A stretch of 64,000 nt of DNA from Campanula takesimana (GCA_026119855.1 JAOWBW010001307.1:290948-354947), one strand, 5' to 3'; shown: positions 1 through 11,737, counted from the first letter of the stretch. Numbers and translations: made by a program. Notes: a model not told the origin generated them from the letters alone.

Positions 1-2
1 AG

Positions 3-1361
3 GATTTTTCTATGAGTTCAAATAGGGTGTTGACTTTCCGTGGTCGTTTGTGCGTACCCGATGTTGGTGGAATAAAGAGGCAAGTTTTAGATGAGGGTCA
101 CAAATCGAGATATACTATTCATCCGGGTAGTACGAAGATGTATCAAAATTTGAAACAACACTTTTGGTGGAACAACATGAAGAGGGAAATAGCCAAGTAT
201 GTTTCGAAATGTTTAACTTGTCAGCAGGTCAAAGCCGAGCATCAGAGACCCGCAGGACTACTTCAGCCGTTAGAGATTACGGAGTGGAAATGGGAGCATG
301 TGACTATGGATTTCGTTACGGGACTACCTCGTACCCGTAGGAAGTATGACAGTGTTTGGGTAATCGTGGATAGACTGACCAAGAGTGCACATTTCTTGCC
401 TATTGACATTAGGTACTCGATGGAAAGGCTTGCGACCCTTTACATTGATGAGATTACGAGATTGCATGGGGTTCCGGTTAGCATTGTGTCAGATCGAGAC
501 CCGAGGTTTACTTCTAGATTCTGGAAGGCGTTTCAGGAAACTTTGGGTACAGATTTGCGATTCAGCACAGCTTTTCATCCTCAGACCGACGGTCAATCCG
601 AGAGGACCATTCAGATTTTGGAGGATATGTTGCGAGCTTGTTCGATAGACTTTTCCGATTCTTGGGATAGACATTTACCGTTAGTGGAATTCTCTTACAA
701 CAACAGTTATCAGGCTAGTATCGAGATGGCACCTTATGAGGCTTTATATGGGAGAAAATGTAGATCGCCTATCTGTTGGGATGAAGTCGTTGAAGCGAAG
801 ATCGTGGGTATTGATTTGCTTCAGGATTCAGTTGAGAAAGTTAGAGTTATCCGGGATCGATTGAAAACAGCCCATAGTCGACAGAAGAGCTATTCAGATA
901 ACCGAAGGCGAGATCTTAGTTTTCAGACCGGTGATTTTGTGTTCTTGAAAGTATCTCCGAAGGTGGGTATTCGAAGGTTCGGGAAGAAAGGTAAATTGGC
1001 TCCGAGGTTTATAGGTCCGTTTGAGATTCTGGGAAAGGTGGGACTTCTTGCGTATCGACTTGCGTTACCACCATCTTTAGACCGGTTACATAATGTTTTC
1101 CACGTTTCTATGCTTCAGAAGTATGTGCATGATCCATCTCACGTGTTACCGAGGGTACCGGAGGATCTAGAGCCTGATATGACCTACGAGGAACGACCGG
1201 TTCGGATCCTCGATGCCAAAGTCCAAGAGTTGAGGAACAAAAGCATTCCGTTGGTTAGAGTTCTTTGGAGGAATCATAATGTTGAGGAATCGACGTGGGA
1301 GCTTCGCGATGAGAAAGAGAGGAAATATCCGTGGCTTTTTAATTCGGGTAAGTCTCGTTAA
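3..1361 (+). CDS. Pol C-terminal part: integrase plus chromodomain
   Basis: The frame is open from the window edge; the first ATG is at 12, but the true polyprotein start lies upstream. The product inserts element cDNA into chromosomes. Visible in order: the H2C2 zinc-binding region (HPGSTKMYQNLKQHFWW, then CLTCQQVK); the RNase H-fold catalytic core beginning MDFVTGLPRTRRKYDSVWVIVD, with the second conserved Asp in VSDRDPRF and the Glu after HPQTDGQSERT; the GPF(E)I and NVFHVSML C-terminal module; then a chromodomain (YEERPVRILDAKVQ to VEESTWELRDE) that in chromoviruses reads heterochromatin marks. About 450 residues have no internal stop, so this segment looks intact. The stop is followed 22 bases later by the purine tract and LTR. 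Confidence 0.9.
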   Translation, partial: DFSMSSNRVLTFRGRLCVPDVGGIKRQVLDEGHKSRYTIHPGSTKMYQNLKQHFWWNNMKREIAKYVSKCLTCQQVKAEHQRPAGLLQPLEITEWKWEHVTMDFVTGLPRTRRKYDSVWVIVDRLTKSAHFLPIDIRYSMERLATLYIDEITRLHGVPVSIVSDRDPRFTSRFWKAFQETLGTDLRFSTAFHPQTDGQSERTIQILEDMLRACSIDFSDSWDRHLPLVEFSYNNSYQASIEMAPYEALYGRKCRSPICWDEVVEAKIVGIDLLQDSVEKVRVIRDRLKTAHSRQKSYSDNRRRDLSFQTGDFVFLKVSPKVGIRRFGKKGKLAPRFIGPFEILGKVGLLAYRLALPPSLDRLHNVFHVSMLQKYVHDPSHVLPRVPEDLEPDMTYEERPVRILDAKVQELRNKSIPLVRVLWRNHNVEESTWELRDEKERKYPWLFNSGKSR

Positions 1362-1382
1362 AATTCGGGTCGAATTTTCTTT

Positions 1383-1395
1383 AAGGGGGAGTGAA
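1383..1395 (+). promoter_or_regulatory. Polypurine tract of the Tekay-like element
   Basis: The purine-rich stretch AAGGGGGAGTGAA directly precedes the LTR start TGTCACAACC. This is where plus-strand DNA synthesis is primed in LTR retroelements. The position immediately outside the 3' LTR fits this role. Confidence 0.8.
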
Positions 1396-3552
1396 TGTCA
1401 CAACCCGAAAACCCGTCTCTATTTTCTAATAATAAATATTTAATTATTTATTTATTTCTTATTTAATTGTTTAAATTATTATTTAATTAATAATTATGTG
1501 TGCATTTATGTTTCATAATAAATTACGTCTAACATTTTATTTGGGTCATTTGTGCTAGTGTAGTATTATTTGGTCTTAGTTGTTAGTAGGAAGTATTAGA
1601 GTTGGTGTAGTTGTGGGGGAGGGGGTCTAAGTGTAAGTTTTTGAAATAATCATCTCCCTACTCCCTCTTTTCTCCCTCACCCTCCCACTCCATCCCTCAA
1701 TTCCCAGCAAACTTTCTCTCTCTCTCCAAGAAAGGTAAGTTTTTCTCTTCTCTCCCTTCTCTCTCATTTTCACCTTCTTCCTCTCATCTTTTCTTATTAC
1801 TCATTTTATGAAATGTGTTTAGATCGTCGATAGGATCGCGTAGAACCAAAAATATTTGAATTCCGTCATCTTTGAGAAATTCCAAGTAAGTTGTTTTTCC
1901 CCCATTTTATGCTAGAAATGCTACTCCATGTTTATTTGATGAGATGAATGCTATTTATTGCATCTTGGGTGGATTTGGGAATGATTTACATTTTGTTCAT
2001 TTTTGTGAAAATTTGGTATTTGAATCATCCTTGATTGAGGTTTTCTAGATGATGTTCTAGGAGTTCTTTTAGCTCCCAAATGGTGTGGGAACTTTAGTTT
2101 ATGTATTGGTAATGTTAGTCTTGAGTTTGGCTTGCAATGGTGAAGATTTGGGTAAGAAAATGGAAGAACCCAGTTGGTTCTTGCGATTTTCCGGCAAGCA
2201 GGGGGCGTGGGCGACCGCCCATGGGTGGTTCGGGCGACCGCCCAGCGAATCAGTTGATCCGGAAAACGTGAGTAATAGTGAGTGGGCGACCGCCCACTTT
2301 TGGGTTGGGCGACCGCCCATGAAGTCAGTTGGTTTGGGCTTCGGGTTTGGGTTTTGGGCGACCGCCCGGACTGGCTATGGGCGACCGCCCATACCCGCTG
2401 TTCTGAATATCTTTGTTTTTGAATTGTTTTAAGGTCCAAGCCCGATCGAGGCTCGAAGTATCACCCTAGTTGACTTAAGTTAATATTGTGGAACACTTTA
2501 GTGTTCGAGAATGATCCCTTTGTGATCGATTGTGTTATGGAATTCGATTAAAAATGGTTTGGGTTTGTTGGAACATTTTTTTGATATATTGTTGGATTGA
2601 TGCACCGGTTTGGGTGATTTGTTTGGAACGGTTCCCTACTTTGGAATCATTAGTTGTTTACCGTGCTAGTATTTTATTACTTAGCCTTTACTTGAAAGTC
2701 CAGCTGGTATTTGTGTGTGTTTCGGGCGATGCGAAACATTATGATGGCACAAGCCAAGTCCATTATGATGTTGACCATTGTTTTGCCCCATTATTTCCCT
2801 CCTCCAGATTGGCCTTGGATGTGAGATGAGCTAGCCCCTTTGTGAGCATCTTAGCTATTGGTTTTTGGGCTTTGACTGTGTGTCACTGTCCCCTCATTAT
2901 TATTGGTTCCGGTACCGGGGGTTTTCTCTTCAAGCTTTCATGCTACTATGAAGATGTTGATTGTTGATTATTGAAGCTGCGCAGCGACCTTTATTTGGTT
3001 CTTTCAGTTGGGAAACCTTGGCTAATATCCTTTGTTAATTGTTTATTTCCGTTGCTATCTGTTAATTGATAAATGCTATGTGCTCAGTGATATTTATTAT
3101 TGTTTATTGCTTATTGCATCATAGCATGTCATGTAGTTGCATTAGTAACTTATTGAGATTTATCTCACCCCCTTTCTTTTATCTTTGTTTTTCCTTAACC
3201 CCCCCCCCTCAGGAGGAAAGGATTAGACTCGCTGATCACGAGGAGGACGTCGCGAGGGTTGAGCTTTTGGGGCAAGTTGTTATTGGTGGGTTTACATTAC
3301 ATAAATATGTAACCTTTTTGGGAATAGTTGTACCAAACTTGACGTCATAAGAATTTGTATATTTTATTATTTTGGGTGTAAGCTTATGGAGCTTACACTA
3401 GTTTATATTTTGTTGTTCAAGTTAGATTTCAAAACTTTGTGTTATCATCTTTTGGTATAAAAGGAAAATTTGATCTTCATTATTTTAGAGTTTATTGTTT
3501 AAGTCGACGTCCAGCTCGCGTACTCCGGGCCCGCGGGGTTGGGGTCGCGACA
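1396..3552 (+). repeat. 3' LTR of the Tekay-like element
   Basis: The LTR begins TGTCACAACCC and ends GGGTCGCGACA, nearly perfect terminal inverted repeats with TG...CA ends. At 2157 bp it is long, as usual for Tekay elements. The interior is noncoding and includes a CT-rich stretch near 1700, a C9 run near 3200, and the GGGCGACCGCCC array described separately. Short open frames inside it have no recognisable domain. Confidence 0.85.
2209..2390. repeat. Array of six GGGCGACCGCCC near-palindromes in three pairs
   Basis: The 12-mer GGGCGACCGCCC starts at 2209, 2232, 2284, 2307, 2356 and 2379. Within each pair the starts are exactly 23 bases apart; the pairs repeat every 75 and 72 bases. Each copy is a 5-bp inverted repeat around a 2-base centre, and most are followed by A or AT. 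The bases between copies differ, so the words and their spacing are better conserved than the surrounding sequence. Confidence 0.95.
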
Positions 3553-3837
3553 TTCTATATATGGGGGGTAAATAGTTTCCAGTAGTGAGGTTTTCCAGTG
3601 TTGTCTTGGTTGGTTCAAAAGGTCAGCTACAAGCAGGCTAGGTATTTTTGTTGGATTTGCTAGGGATCCAACGGTCATTGAAAGCATGTATCTGTTGGCC
3701 ATTTTTTATTCTCTAAAGAAGATTTGGCCTTAAAAGGTCTTTTCCCCAGCTTATACTTTTCCAGCCACAAGAAGCTCTACTCGAAATGGTTGAACGGATG
3801 AAATCTTTCCTAGGGTAGTAGGTGGATTTGAGGGTTT

Positions 3838-5179
3838 TGTTGGTCCCAAATGGGCAACAAGGGTATGAAAAATAGCTAGAGGGGGGTGAATAGTTGTTTT
3901 AAAATTCTTTTCGTACCCTTTTGCAAATCAATGGCTTACGCTCACAGATCTCAAATAAGAAAAGTATAGCACGCAGAGAGTGTGAAATGCACAGCGGATA
4001 TTAAAGCAGCTATTGCGCAGGGTATACTGCGCAGAGACTAAATATGCACGCACTAAGTTAGGCTTAAGGAGTTTGATAAAATTGTGCTAGGCAATAAGCA
4101 GTAACAAACACATCAATAAATAGCAATCTGATAAGATAAAAAAAAGTAATAATTCAGAAATAAATAAGCAGGAAATAAACAGCAAGAACAATGAACAAGC
4201 TATTTTGAGAGGTTTGATCTATCAAAGATCTACGTCCTCTACCAAGATGGTTAGTCTTGAATTTTCTAACTATAATATTTATATTGATATGAGGAGCTTT
4301 TACAATATTACAAGGAATCAAAACTCAAATCAAAATCTATACTATGAAGAGAAAATCCTAGACTAAACCAGTGTTTCTCAAGAAGTAAGATCTATATGAT
4401 CAAAGCTTCAAGAGGTGTGTGTGTGTGTGTCAGAAATTCTGGGCTCTATGAATCTATGAGATGGAGAGATCAAAGAATTCTGGTGTTACAAGGCTTAGGA
4501 TCTGGGCAAGAGTTTAAAGGTATGAAGGTTATTCTAGTGAATCTGGGATTTAAGCAACAATCTTCAGAACTTCAAAGTTTCTCTTAGAAAGCAAAAACTC
4601 AAGCAACTTAGAAAAGAAGAAGAGCAAGCTATATATAGATGAGAGCTTAAAACTAGACATTGGAGCTCAGAGCAAGGACAATGAGCTGGCACAATATGAT
4701 TGGTGCGCATGTGTCATTTGTAATCGTTGGAGACAGAGCATGAAGACAAAATTCAAATCTTCTTCTAGAAGGTTGACAGCTGTCTTCATTTGAAATATTT
4801 TATATAAGTGCATCTCCATCGTTGGATTTGCTGAGTGTGTTTGTTTTGTCATTTCTGCACACCTCAGCACTTTTGGCTTTTGATAAGCGTACATCATCTT
4901 AACGTTTTCCAAGTTTAAGAATCTGAGAATATTGAAAGCTGAGCAGGATTGAGTGCTGCGCATGGAAGTCATGCGCAAAGATTTCCTGCTTAAGAAATCT
5001 TAAGTTCTTTTTCGGTCCAAGCCCTATATTCTAAGCATGTACTATAAAGTGGACTTCGCTAAAAATTGAAGTTATTAAACTTCTTACATAGGGTCCTAAA
5101 GTCCATAAAATAACAATAGGTGATGGTATCAATCAATTCTAACATGTTTAGGAGGGTTAAGAGATAAGCATACCCAACA
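3838..5179 (-). mobile_element. Sirevirus solo LTR with 5-bp target duplication
   Basis: The segment begins TGTTGGTCCCAAA and ends ATACCCAACA on the plus strand, as does the LTR at 9756-11215, so it is the same family in the same (minus) orientation. It is flanked by perfect GGTTT duplicates at 3833-3837 and 5180-5184, with LINE coding sequence resuming on both sides. No internal domain is present, so it is a solo LTR left by LTR-LTR recombination. It carries TGCGCA palindromes (4014, 4028, 4957, 4972), fewer than its relative at 9756. Confidence 0.93.
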
Positions 5180-5430
5180 GGTTTCACTAAGAAGGATGTC
5201 AGGTTTTGAGAAAATTCTCCAGACTGTTTTGGCCAGGCAGGCTTGATTGAGAGCTCCTATGTGTCTGAGGCCTAACTCTCCCCTATTTTTAGGGATGCAC
5301 AGGCGGGGCCATGCTATCCAGTGAATTCCTTTTGTTTTATTCAGGCCAAACCACAGGAGTTTGTTAAAGATTATGTGTAAATCCTTAATGAAGTATACTA
5401 GGAATTTAAAACAGAACATAGCGTAGCTCG

Positions 5431-6102
5431 TACGGGTGTCAATGGTTCCGACCAGACCGTGGTTTGGGACCGAACCGAACCAAACCATACGGTCTGGTTT
5501 GGTTTTCAAGTACGAGTAGTTTGGTTTGGTTTGTGGTCTGATCCCTCCACACTAAATCAAACCAAACCAAACCAAACTACGAGATTGAACCGTCAGACCG
5601 GACCATCAAACCGAAGCACCAGACCAAACAGCCCGTATGTATTATTCATATATTTACACGCTAAGTAACATCCGCCTTTGAAATATTAAAAAAAAAACAT
5701 TATATTAAACCTTTCTTAAATCTCGTTTTGCATCTTATTCAATACTCCTTTCATCACGTATTATATTTGTTGAGGCACATAGTTAACAAAGTTTTGTGTG
5801 CGTTCACTTCATTTGCCTTCTTTATTCGTTTTTCTTCCTTCGAATTTTCTCTTTTAAACAAATTCTAAACCCATGATTTGAATCGTCATATAAGCCTCTG
5901 TTTGAATGATGGTTTGAACCACTATCTAAACCGCAGTCTGAACCACATTATTGAATTGCGGTCTGAACCAAACAAACCAAACCATAACGGCTTAGTTTGA
6001 TTCGGTTTGAACTTTTTTGTGGTTCGTATTAATGTCTGAAATTTTCTCAAACCGATGACTAGTGGTTTGGTCTCTAAAATGACCGAACCATTTATACCCC
6101 TA
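5431..6102. mobile_element. hAT-like nonautonomous element (MITE)
   Basis: It has imperfect terminal inverted repeats: about 17 of the first 22 bases (TACGGGTGTCAATGGTTC...) match the reverse complement of the right end (TAGGGGTATAAATGGTTC...). It is flanked by an 8-bp target duplication, GTAGCTCG at 5423-5430 and GTAGCTCA at 6103-6110 (7 of 8 identical), the size typical of hAT transposons. The interior is rich in GGTTTGGTTTGG-type subterminal repeats, including an 18-bp perfect inverted repeat (5516-5533 with 5563-5580). No transposase is visible. It sits in the LINE relic, whose coding similarity continues on both sides. Confidence 0.85.
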
Positions 6103-7860
6103 GTAGCTCAGGATAGAGGACATTACATGTTTAACTAAAACGACTCTACCAGCTACACTTAAGAATTTACATTGCCACCCTTGGAGTTTTAGTATGACCC
6201 TAGATAAAATTTCTAGGAAGATATCCTTTTTCTTTCCATAAAAAGATTGTCTTAGACCTAGGTATTTCCCATCGATTGTTGAGTTTGAGAGAGAGAGAGA
6301 GAGTATTATAAGGGATTGTTCTTTGAGATTGGATTCTATCAAGGGGGATATAGATCACTTTTCTGGAAATTTCTATTTTATCTGGATTGATTGCTAAAGG
6401 CATCTAGAGTCCATTTGATGAACCAACAAGCCGGGGTAGACAATTCAAAAGAAAGGAGACATTCATTTTGCAAATAGAAGGTGATTTATGGGTGAGGCTG
6501 GATGACCAAGTTTGAGACCTGAAATTATTTTGGATTCATTAAAATAGTTTAGGGTGGAGGATAATGCTTCCCCATATAGTATGAAACGTAAGGCGATAGT
6601 GCGTCTCCTTGTCTAATTCCTCTGGCTGGAGTGATAGGGGGAGGGTGATCCATTCATCAAGACAGAATATGAGACCGTTGATACACAAGCATAAGAGCAA
6701 TCCATTTGTCGCTAAAACCCATATTCTAAAGGACAAGAAAAATGAAATCCTAGTTGAGACGGTCATAAGCTTTACTAATGTCTAATTTTGTAAAACAAAC
6801 TGATTTATTGGAATTTTTGGCTTTCTTGACATATTCATATATTTCATGGCTGAGGAGAATGTTGTCAAAGATGAGTCTCTTCAGGAAGAAGGAATTTTGA
6901 TTTTTGGTTGTAAGAGAAGAGATGTGCGGTTTTAAGCGGTTCACAAAAGTTTTTTTTATATGATTTTGTATATGGTGTTGCAAAGGTTGATCGGTCTGAA
7001 TTGGTTTGGGGATATGGGTTGTACTGTTTTTGGGATGAGAGCTATGAAGGTATCATTGACATTATTTAGAGGTTCATCAAAATTTAGGAAACTTAGTGAT
7101 GTAGATATTACCTTGTTTTTTTAAATCAAATCTCAGTTGTGTTGGTAGAATTCTGTCGTTAGTCCATCTGGTCCTGGTCCTGGAGATTTCTGTTGTTCCA
7201 TTTGAAATAGGGCTTTTTCAGTTTCTGTTGCTATGAATTTTCTGTCAAGGTCTTCTTTTTGTCCAGGAAGGAGCTGGTTTTGTATGTGGCTAATTGTGTC
7301 TATGTTTGGTTGTAGCATGTGTTGAGTCGATTGATTGGTTGTGTTGATTGGTTTATAAAAAAGATCTTTGTAGTATTCAGTTATGGTTTCACTGATTTCA
7401 TCTCCAACTTGAGTTCAAAGTCCATATTTATTTAGTATCCGGTGAATTCATGATGTCCTTTGCTTTTATTGATCTAATACTATGGAAATAGATAGAATTT
7501 CTATCTCCAAGGTTGTACCAATTTTGCTTTGCTCGCTGATTCCAGTAAGTGTAGAGAGCTTCTTGTTGGATGTAAGGGTTATGTCTTTCTAGCCTAATGA
7601 AATGTAAGAGGGCACGATGTGGTGGTTTTTTTGGGTTTTTTTTTTTTAAGTCTAGTGATGTTTTGTGTGGTTTTTGTGATAGTGGATTTCAGTATTCCTA
7701 CATTTCCCCATGTCCAATTATTCAAGTGTCTAAAGAGGATTTGTTGTTTGGTTTGTAGGTTTCCTAGACGGTTGGGGTTTGAAGGAATATCACAAACTTT
7801 TTAGGATAGTTTATAACTTATGGAGGAACTAGTTTTCCCAAAAAATTCATGTTTTGCAAA

Positions 7861-9233
7861 TTAAATGAGGGTCTCAAATTCCTATATTTTGCCGTACATC
7901 AAATCCTGCCTCGAGCAGGCCATTACTCCACTATATAGAAATTTTATCGATAGATCAGAAAGGGTATCAAAAGACTAAATTTTCTCTAAGTAAAAACAGT
8001 AGAATCTCAAAAACTCATTTTCCAGATATCCAACAAGCCTACGGGAAAAACTACAACAAGTCTACGGGCAAAATTACAACAAAGCCTACGTGAAAATTTA
8101 CATCAAAGCATACAGCCAAAATTACAACAAGCCTTCGGGCAAAGTTACAACAGAGCCTACAGGCAAAACTCCAACAAGCCTGCTAACAAAACTTCAATAA
8201 GCCTACGGGTAAAATTTCAATAAAGCCTCCGAGTAAAGAAAACCCTATTAAGCATATGGGTTTATCTTATAATGAAAGCCTACGGGCTCATCTTATTATG
8301 GAATCCTATGGGCTCATCATATTTATAACGCCTACGGCCTCATCATATTTATGACGTCTCCGGCATCGTATTATTAATAGCGACTTTGGCTCATCTGATT
8401 ACGAAGTCTACGGGCTTATATTTCTGCGCCTTATAGTGACCCGCGACTAGGGGTTACGCATTTATCTAAGAGAATAAAACCCGACCAATTAGGTCTTCCA
8501 CGAGCTCCATTAAAAGTCCAAGCCCTATCTATCAAGTCCGCTAGCAACCTCTAAATATGGAGGTTTATTTATCTTATGCCTCCTCGCAACTCGGGAGTTC
8601 CACATCCCTATTTAAATTTGACCCGACTTACCGAGTCCCGCAAGCTCCATTGAAAGTCCAACTCCTATCAATTCAGGTTCCTAACAACCTCTGAATTTGG
8701 AGGTGTATATATAGGGCTCATTCTCATTCTCATTACTTATTATTGGATTACTTATCCACAAGCTACATCACCGCTTTATTTATCTTCAGGAATTTCTGAG
8801 GTATATCTTCAGACTCTCTCCAAAATCACTGCTTATATTATAATGTTCACTCATATATAGCCGTAAATCTCCGACTATCAATGGCGATTATCAGTAGTCC
8901 GCAGTCCATCGTCCACTGTCCACTACTTGATGCCCGAGCTCATATTTTCTCTCTTATGGCGGCTACATGCCTGTTTTATTTATCCTCGAGAATCTCTGAA
9001 GCGATCATCCATAGTCCGTTGCCCGAGCGACCGAGCTCATAGCCCGAGTTTCATGTCTCTTTCACGGCGGCCACATTCTCTTGTCGAGCTCGCCCAGACT
9101 ACCAGATTTCAAGACGGTCTTACAAGCTCCGAGCTCCACCCATAAATATACTCAGGCCATCCTCTATTAAATTATATTCCTCATTTCGACCGTAAATAAT
9201 CTAACACTCATAATAGGGGGCTTCTGATGAACC
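7861..9233. other. Unassigned LTR-like noncoding region
   Basis: No protein-coding similarity was recognised. It contains the short tandem repeats at 8037-8430; two diverged copies of a block built on AGCTCCATT(A/G)AAAGTCCAA (near 8500-8585 and 8645-8715), the second ending in TATATATAGGGCTCATT, a good TATA-like box; and repeated CCCGAGC/GTCCGCAGTCC words (8900-9100). It ends in AATAGGGGGCTTC, which resembles a polypurine tract, directly before an LTR-like segment. It could be the 3' untranslated part of a plus-strand LTR element, but no domain supports a family. Confidence 0.4.
8037..8430. repeat. Two classes of degenerate short tandem repeats
   Basis: About nine units of roughly 23-24 bases related to GCCTACGGGCAAAATTACAA run from 8037 to about 8250. 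They are followed, up to about 8430, by about six units of 25-28 bases that keep the same GCCTACGGGC head but change the tail to TCATCATATTTAT. The shared head suggests that the second class grew from the first. Unit boundaries are approximate. Confidence 0.8.
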
Positions 9234-9750
9234 TTGGCCGTTCAGATATACATTTATACACATCCTTATACACATTATATACAACCTATACACTAATATC
9301 AAATACAAAAGGTGGGACCTTGCAAAAGGCTAAAATATACACTTACCCCACCTATGTATAACCCCTCCTCATCTAGTGTGAATGATATGCTTTATACTCT
9401 CTCTCTCTCTCCAATACATGCTCTCTAGAGCTCTTTCTCTCTCTATATACAATTTTTATTAGGATTCGGTGTCTTTGAATCAAAGAGGTTTCCTATTGGA
9501 ATAAGGATTAAGGACTTATTCAAGAGTAAGGATTGTGATTTCCTTGTAGGATAGAGTTGGTTTCTCTCCAAGAATTAAGATTCCTTATTGCCAAAAGTTT
9601 TGGTATTTATGTGACTATAAATACAACCCTCTCCCTAGCATAATAATTAACTTGTCAACTAGAACTGGAGAGTAGTTCAAGAAGTTGGACAGAAGTTCCG
9701 AATCTGTAATTCTAGATCTAGGGGTTGCACAGTCAAGAATTATTGTGATC
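9234..9750 (+). repeat. Candidate LTR of an unidentified retrotransposon
   Basis: The segment follows a purine tract (AATAGGGGG near 9217), begins TGATGAACC and ends GTGATCA. It has a TATA-like CTATAAATACAACC near 9615, followed by sequence that could be a transcript leader, the usual plan of a short LTR. A CT microsatellite lies near 9400. No second copy or target duplication was found, because the Sirevirus LTR begins six bases later. Low confidence. Confidence 0.35.
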
Positions 9751-9755
9751 AATAA

Positions 9756-11215
9756 TGTTGGTCCCAAAGGGCAACAAGGGTATGAAAAATAGCTAGAGGG
9801 GGGGGTGAATAGCTGTTTTAAAATTCTTTTCGTACCCTTGAAAAACTCAATTGCGAATGCGCACTTTATCAAGTAAGCGTTATGAAATGCGCCTAAGTGA
9901 GTGAGTGAAATGCACAGCGGAATTTAGTAATGAAAGTAGGCGCAAAGTGATAAAGGGAGCGCAACACACACACTAAGTATTTTGGCTCAAAGTGAGTGAA
10001 ATAAGGAACTAAGGCAAATGATAAAACAAACACAACACAATTCAGTTCAATCAATCTACAATGAGTAAACAAGCAAATAGTGAGTGAAAATAATAACTTG
10101 AAAGAAATGACAAGATAATAACACAAGCTATTTGGAGAGGTTCGATCAATGAAAGATCTACGTCCTCTACCAAGATGGTTAGTCTTGGATTTCTAATCGA
10201 GATCTATATAATGAGTGAGTGTTACAAATTACAATGTTTGAGCTTATACACTAACTCAAGATCTATTACTATGAAAGAACAAATCCAAAACAATAACCGG
10301 TGTATCTCTAAAAGATGAATCTAAATGATTAATCTTAAAGAGGTGCGTGTGTGTTCTTAGAATCAAGGCTCTTTAGATCTTTGAGATGGAGAGCACAAGA
10401 AACTAAAGTGTTAAGGCTTTGAAGATCTGGGCTAAGGATGAAGGTATGAAGATGTTCTTGAGAAATCTGGAAAAACGAAGGCAATCTTCAAATCTTCAAC
10501 AAATGCTTTGAGAGAGAAATTCTTGAAATTCTTAGCAAAAACTCAGCAACTTCAAAATGTTGAAGTTATGGGGTATTTATAGTGAACTTCAAAAAACTAG
10601 CCGTTTGGAAATCCTTGTGGATAAGATGAGCTGTCGTTCGTTGATTGGAGCATGCATATTTTATGGCCATTTTGACACTCAACATAAATGTGACCGTTAT
10701 GGACACGTGTCAACAGATTAGGCGCATATGCATCTTTTATCCACCGTTGGATCATTGGCGTAATTTTGAATTCTTTTCAAGTCTTCGAGTCTTCAATAAA
10801 TCACTGAGTGTTTGAATAAACACTTTGAGGCGCGTTTGAGCCAAGAGGCGCATTTAGCCAATAGGCGCACAGTAAGCGTGCGCTTAAAACAAGGGGCGCA
10901 GAGGCGCGTAAGCTTATGAAGAAATCCTTATGCGCGCGCTCTAAATGGCGCAAGGCGCGAGTGAAGAGGCGCATGGCGCGTGGCGCAGGAGGCGCATAAG
11001 CGCGGCTCAAACTCACTGAGTGATTTTTCTTGAAACTTGATCTTCTTGCCCTATTTCTAAGCCTATTCTATAATAATGGACAACCTAAAAAATGAAGTAT
11101 AAATACTTCTTACATGTGGGTCTAAAGTCCATGAAATAAAACTTAGGTGATGGATCAATCAAATCTAATAAATCCTAATACATTAAAACTGAGATATATG
11201 TGGGCATACCCAACA
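9756..11215 (-). repeat. 3' LTR of the Sirevirus
   Basis: A 1460-bp LTR that begins TGTTGGTCCC and ends ATACCCAACA on the plus strand, so on its own (minus) strand it starts TGTTGGGTAT. It matches the solo LTR at 3838-5179 end to end with substitutions and indels. A dense cluster of GCGC-containing words (GGCGCAT, GGCGCG, GCGCGCGC) lies between about 10830 and 11010. Confidence 0.92.
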
Positions 11216-11232
11216 ATCTCCCCCTATTTGAT
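11216..11232 (-). promoter_or_regulatory. Polypurine tract of the Sirevirus
   Basis: On the minus strand the sequence AAATAGGGGGAGAT directly precedes the LTR start TGTTGGGTAT. This is the expected plus-strand primer site and fixes the element's orientation. Confidence 0.85.
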
Positions 11233-11737
11233 TGATGCCATTACCTACTATATCAAGGACAAACATTATACTTGATAAAAACATGTCCAAATGAATGAAA
11301 TTGGTAATTCATGTCTCAAGTTAATGTACACACTAGTCCAAAATATAGATTCCTAATCTATTCCAATAAGAATAAAGAGTTACATATGGAAAGATAGAAA
11401 CAACAGTTTAACACATTCAAGATGATATATGATTTTTAGTTTTGAAATGTGTTTAAACCAAGTTAAACTTAATGCATGAAAGTATGAAACAATTCAATAT
11501 GATGCATTATGAATTTAAACAATATTCATTGTTCTACAAACAAGGAGTTTGAGTGAACAAGGTTTGATAATGAGTGATGCATTGTTCTCATTAAAACTTG
11601 GGGTGTAAGAGTTACAAGTTACAAGTTTTGAATAGAACAAAAACAAAGATGCTAAAACAAGTAAGCACAAAATCACTATCACAAAGAGATTGTTCTATTA
11701 CAAAAGATTCTAAAAATTTACAAAAAAATAATAGAAG

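Larger units (their letters stand above)
1..3552 (+). mobile_element. Tekay-like Ty3/gypsy chromovirus, 3' part
   Basis: The right-hand part of a plus-strand LTR retrotransposon is visible: the integrase and chromodomain end of pol, a purine tract, and the whole 3' LTR. The order IN-chromodomain-PPT-LTR and the very long LTR fit the Tekay/Del chromovirus clade; this is family knowledge applied by eye. The 5' LTR, gag, protease and reverse transcriptase lie left of the window. The LTR ends at 3552 and LINE sequence (minus strand) resumes at 3553, so this element is inserted in a LINE relic. The five bases after the LTR are TTCTA; the matching left duplicate is outside the window and cannot be checked. 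Confidence 0.88.
3553..7860 (-). pseudogene. LINE (L1-type) ORF2 relic, interrupted by two insertions
   Basis: On the minus strand, pieces of a non-LTR retrotransposon ORF2 follow in order from right to left: the linker with NWYNLGDRNSIYFHS (near 7480-7560), the RT entry KSPGPGPDGLTTEF (near 7150-7190), the RT core with VCFTKLDISKAYDRLN (near 6750-6810), the post-RT motif KYLGLRQSFYGKKKD with WQCKFLSVAGRVVLVKHV (6130-6270), HWIAWPRLCIPKNRGELGLR (near 5260-5320), and WKSISWGKDLL ... NGQQIHAFNDRWIP (near 3660-3780). Several stops and frameshifts separate them, and no intact YADD-type catalytic motif was seen. Removing the Sirevirus solo LTR and the hAT-like MITE restores colinearity. A dead fossil, probably the oldest layer here. 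Confidence 0.87.

Noticed and set aside
1951..2439. Minus- and plus-strand open frames with repeated WAVA...GRSP residues in the Tekay-like LTR
   Set aside because: The repeats come from the GGGCGACCGCCC DNA array; no domain, and the region is a noncoding LTR.
8037..8430. CRISPR-like array
   Set aside because: Units are degenerate, spacers are not unique fixed-length sequences, and the DNA is nuclear plant DNA.
10801..11016. Alanine-rich minus-strand open frame in the Sirevirus LTR
   Set aside because: It results from the GCGC word cluster inside a noncoding LTR.
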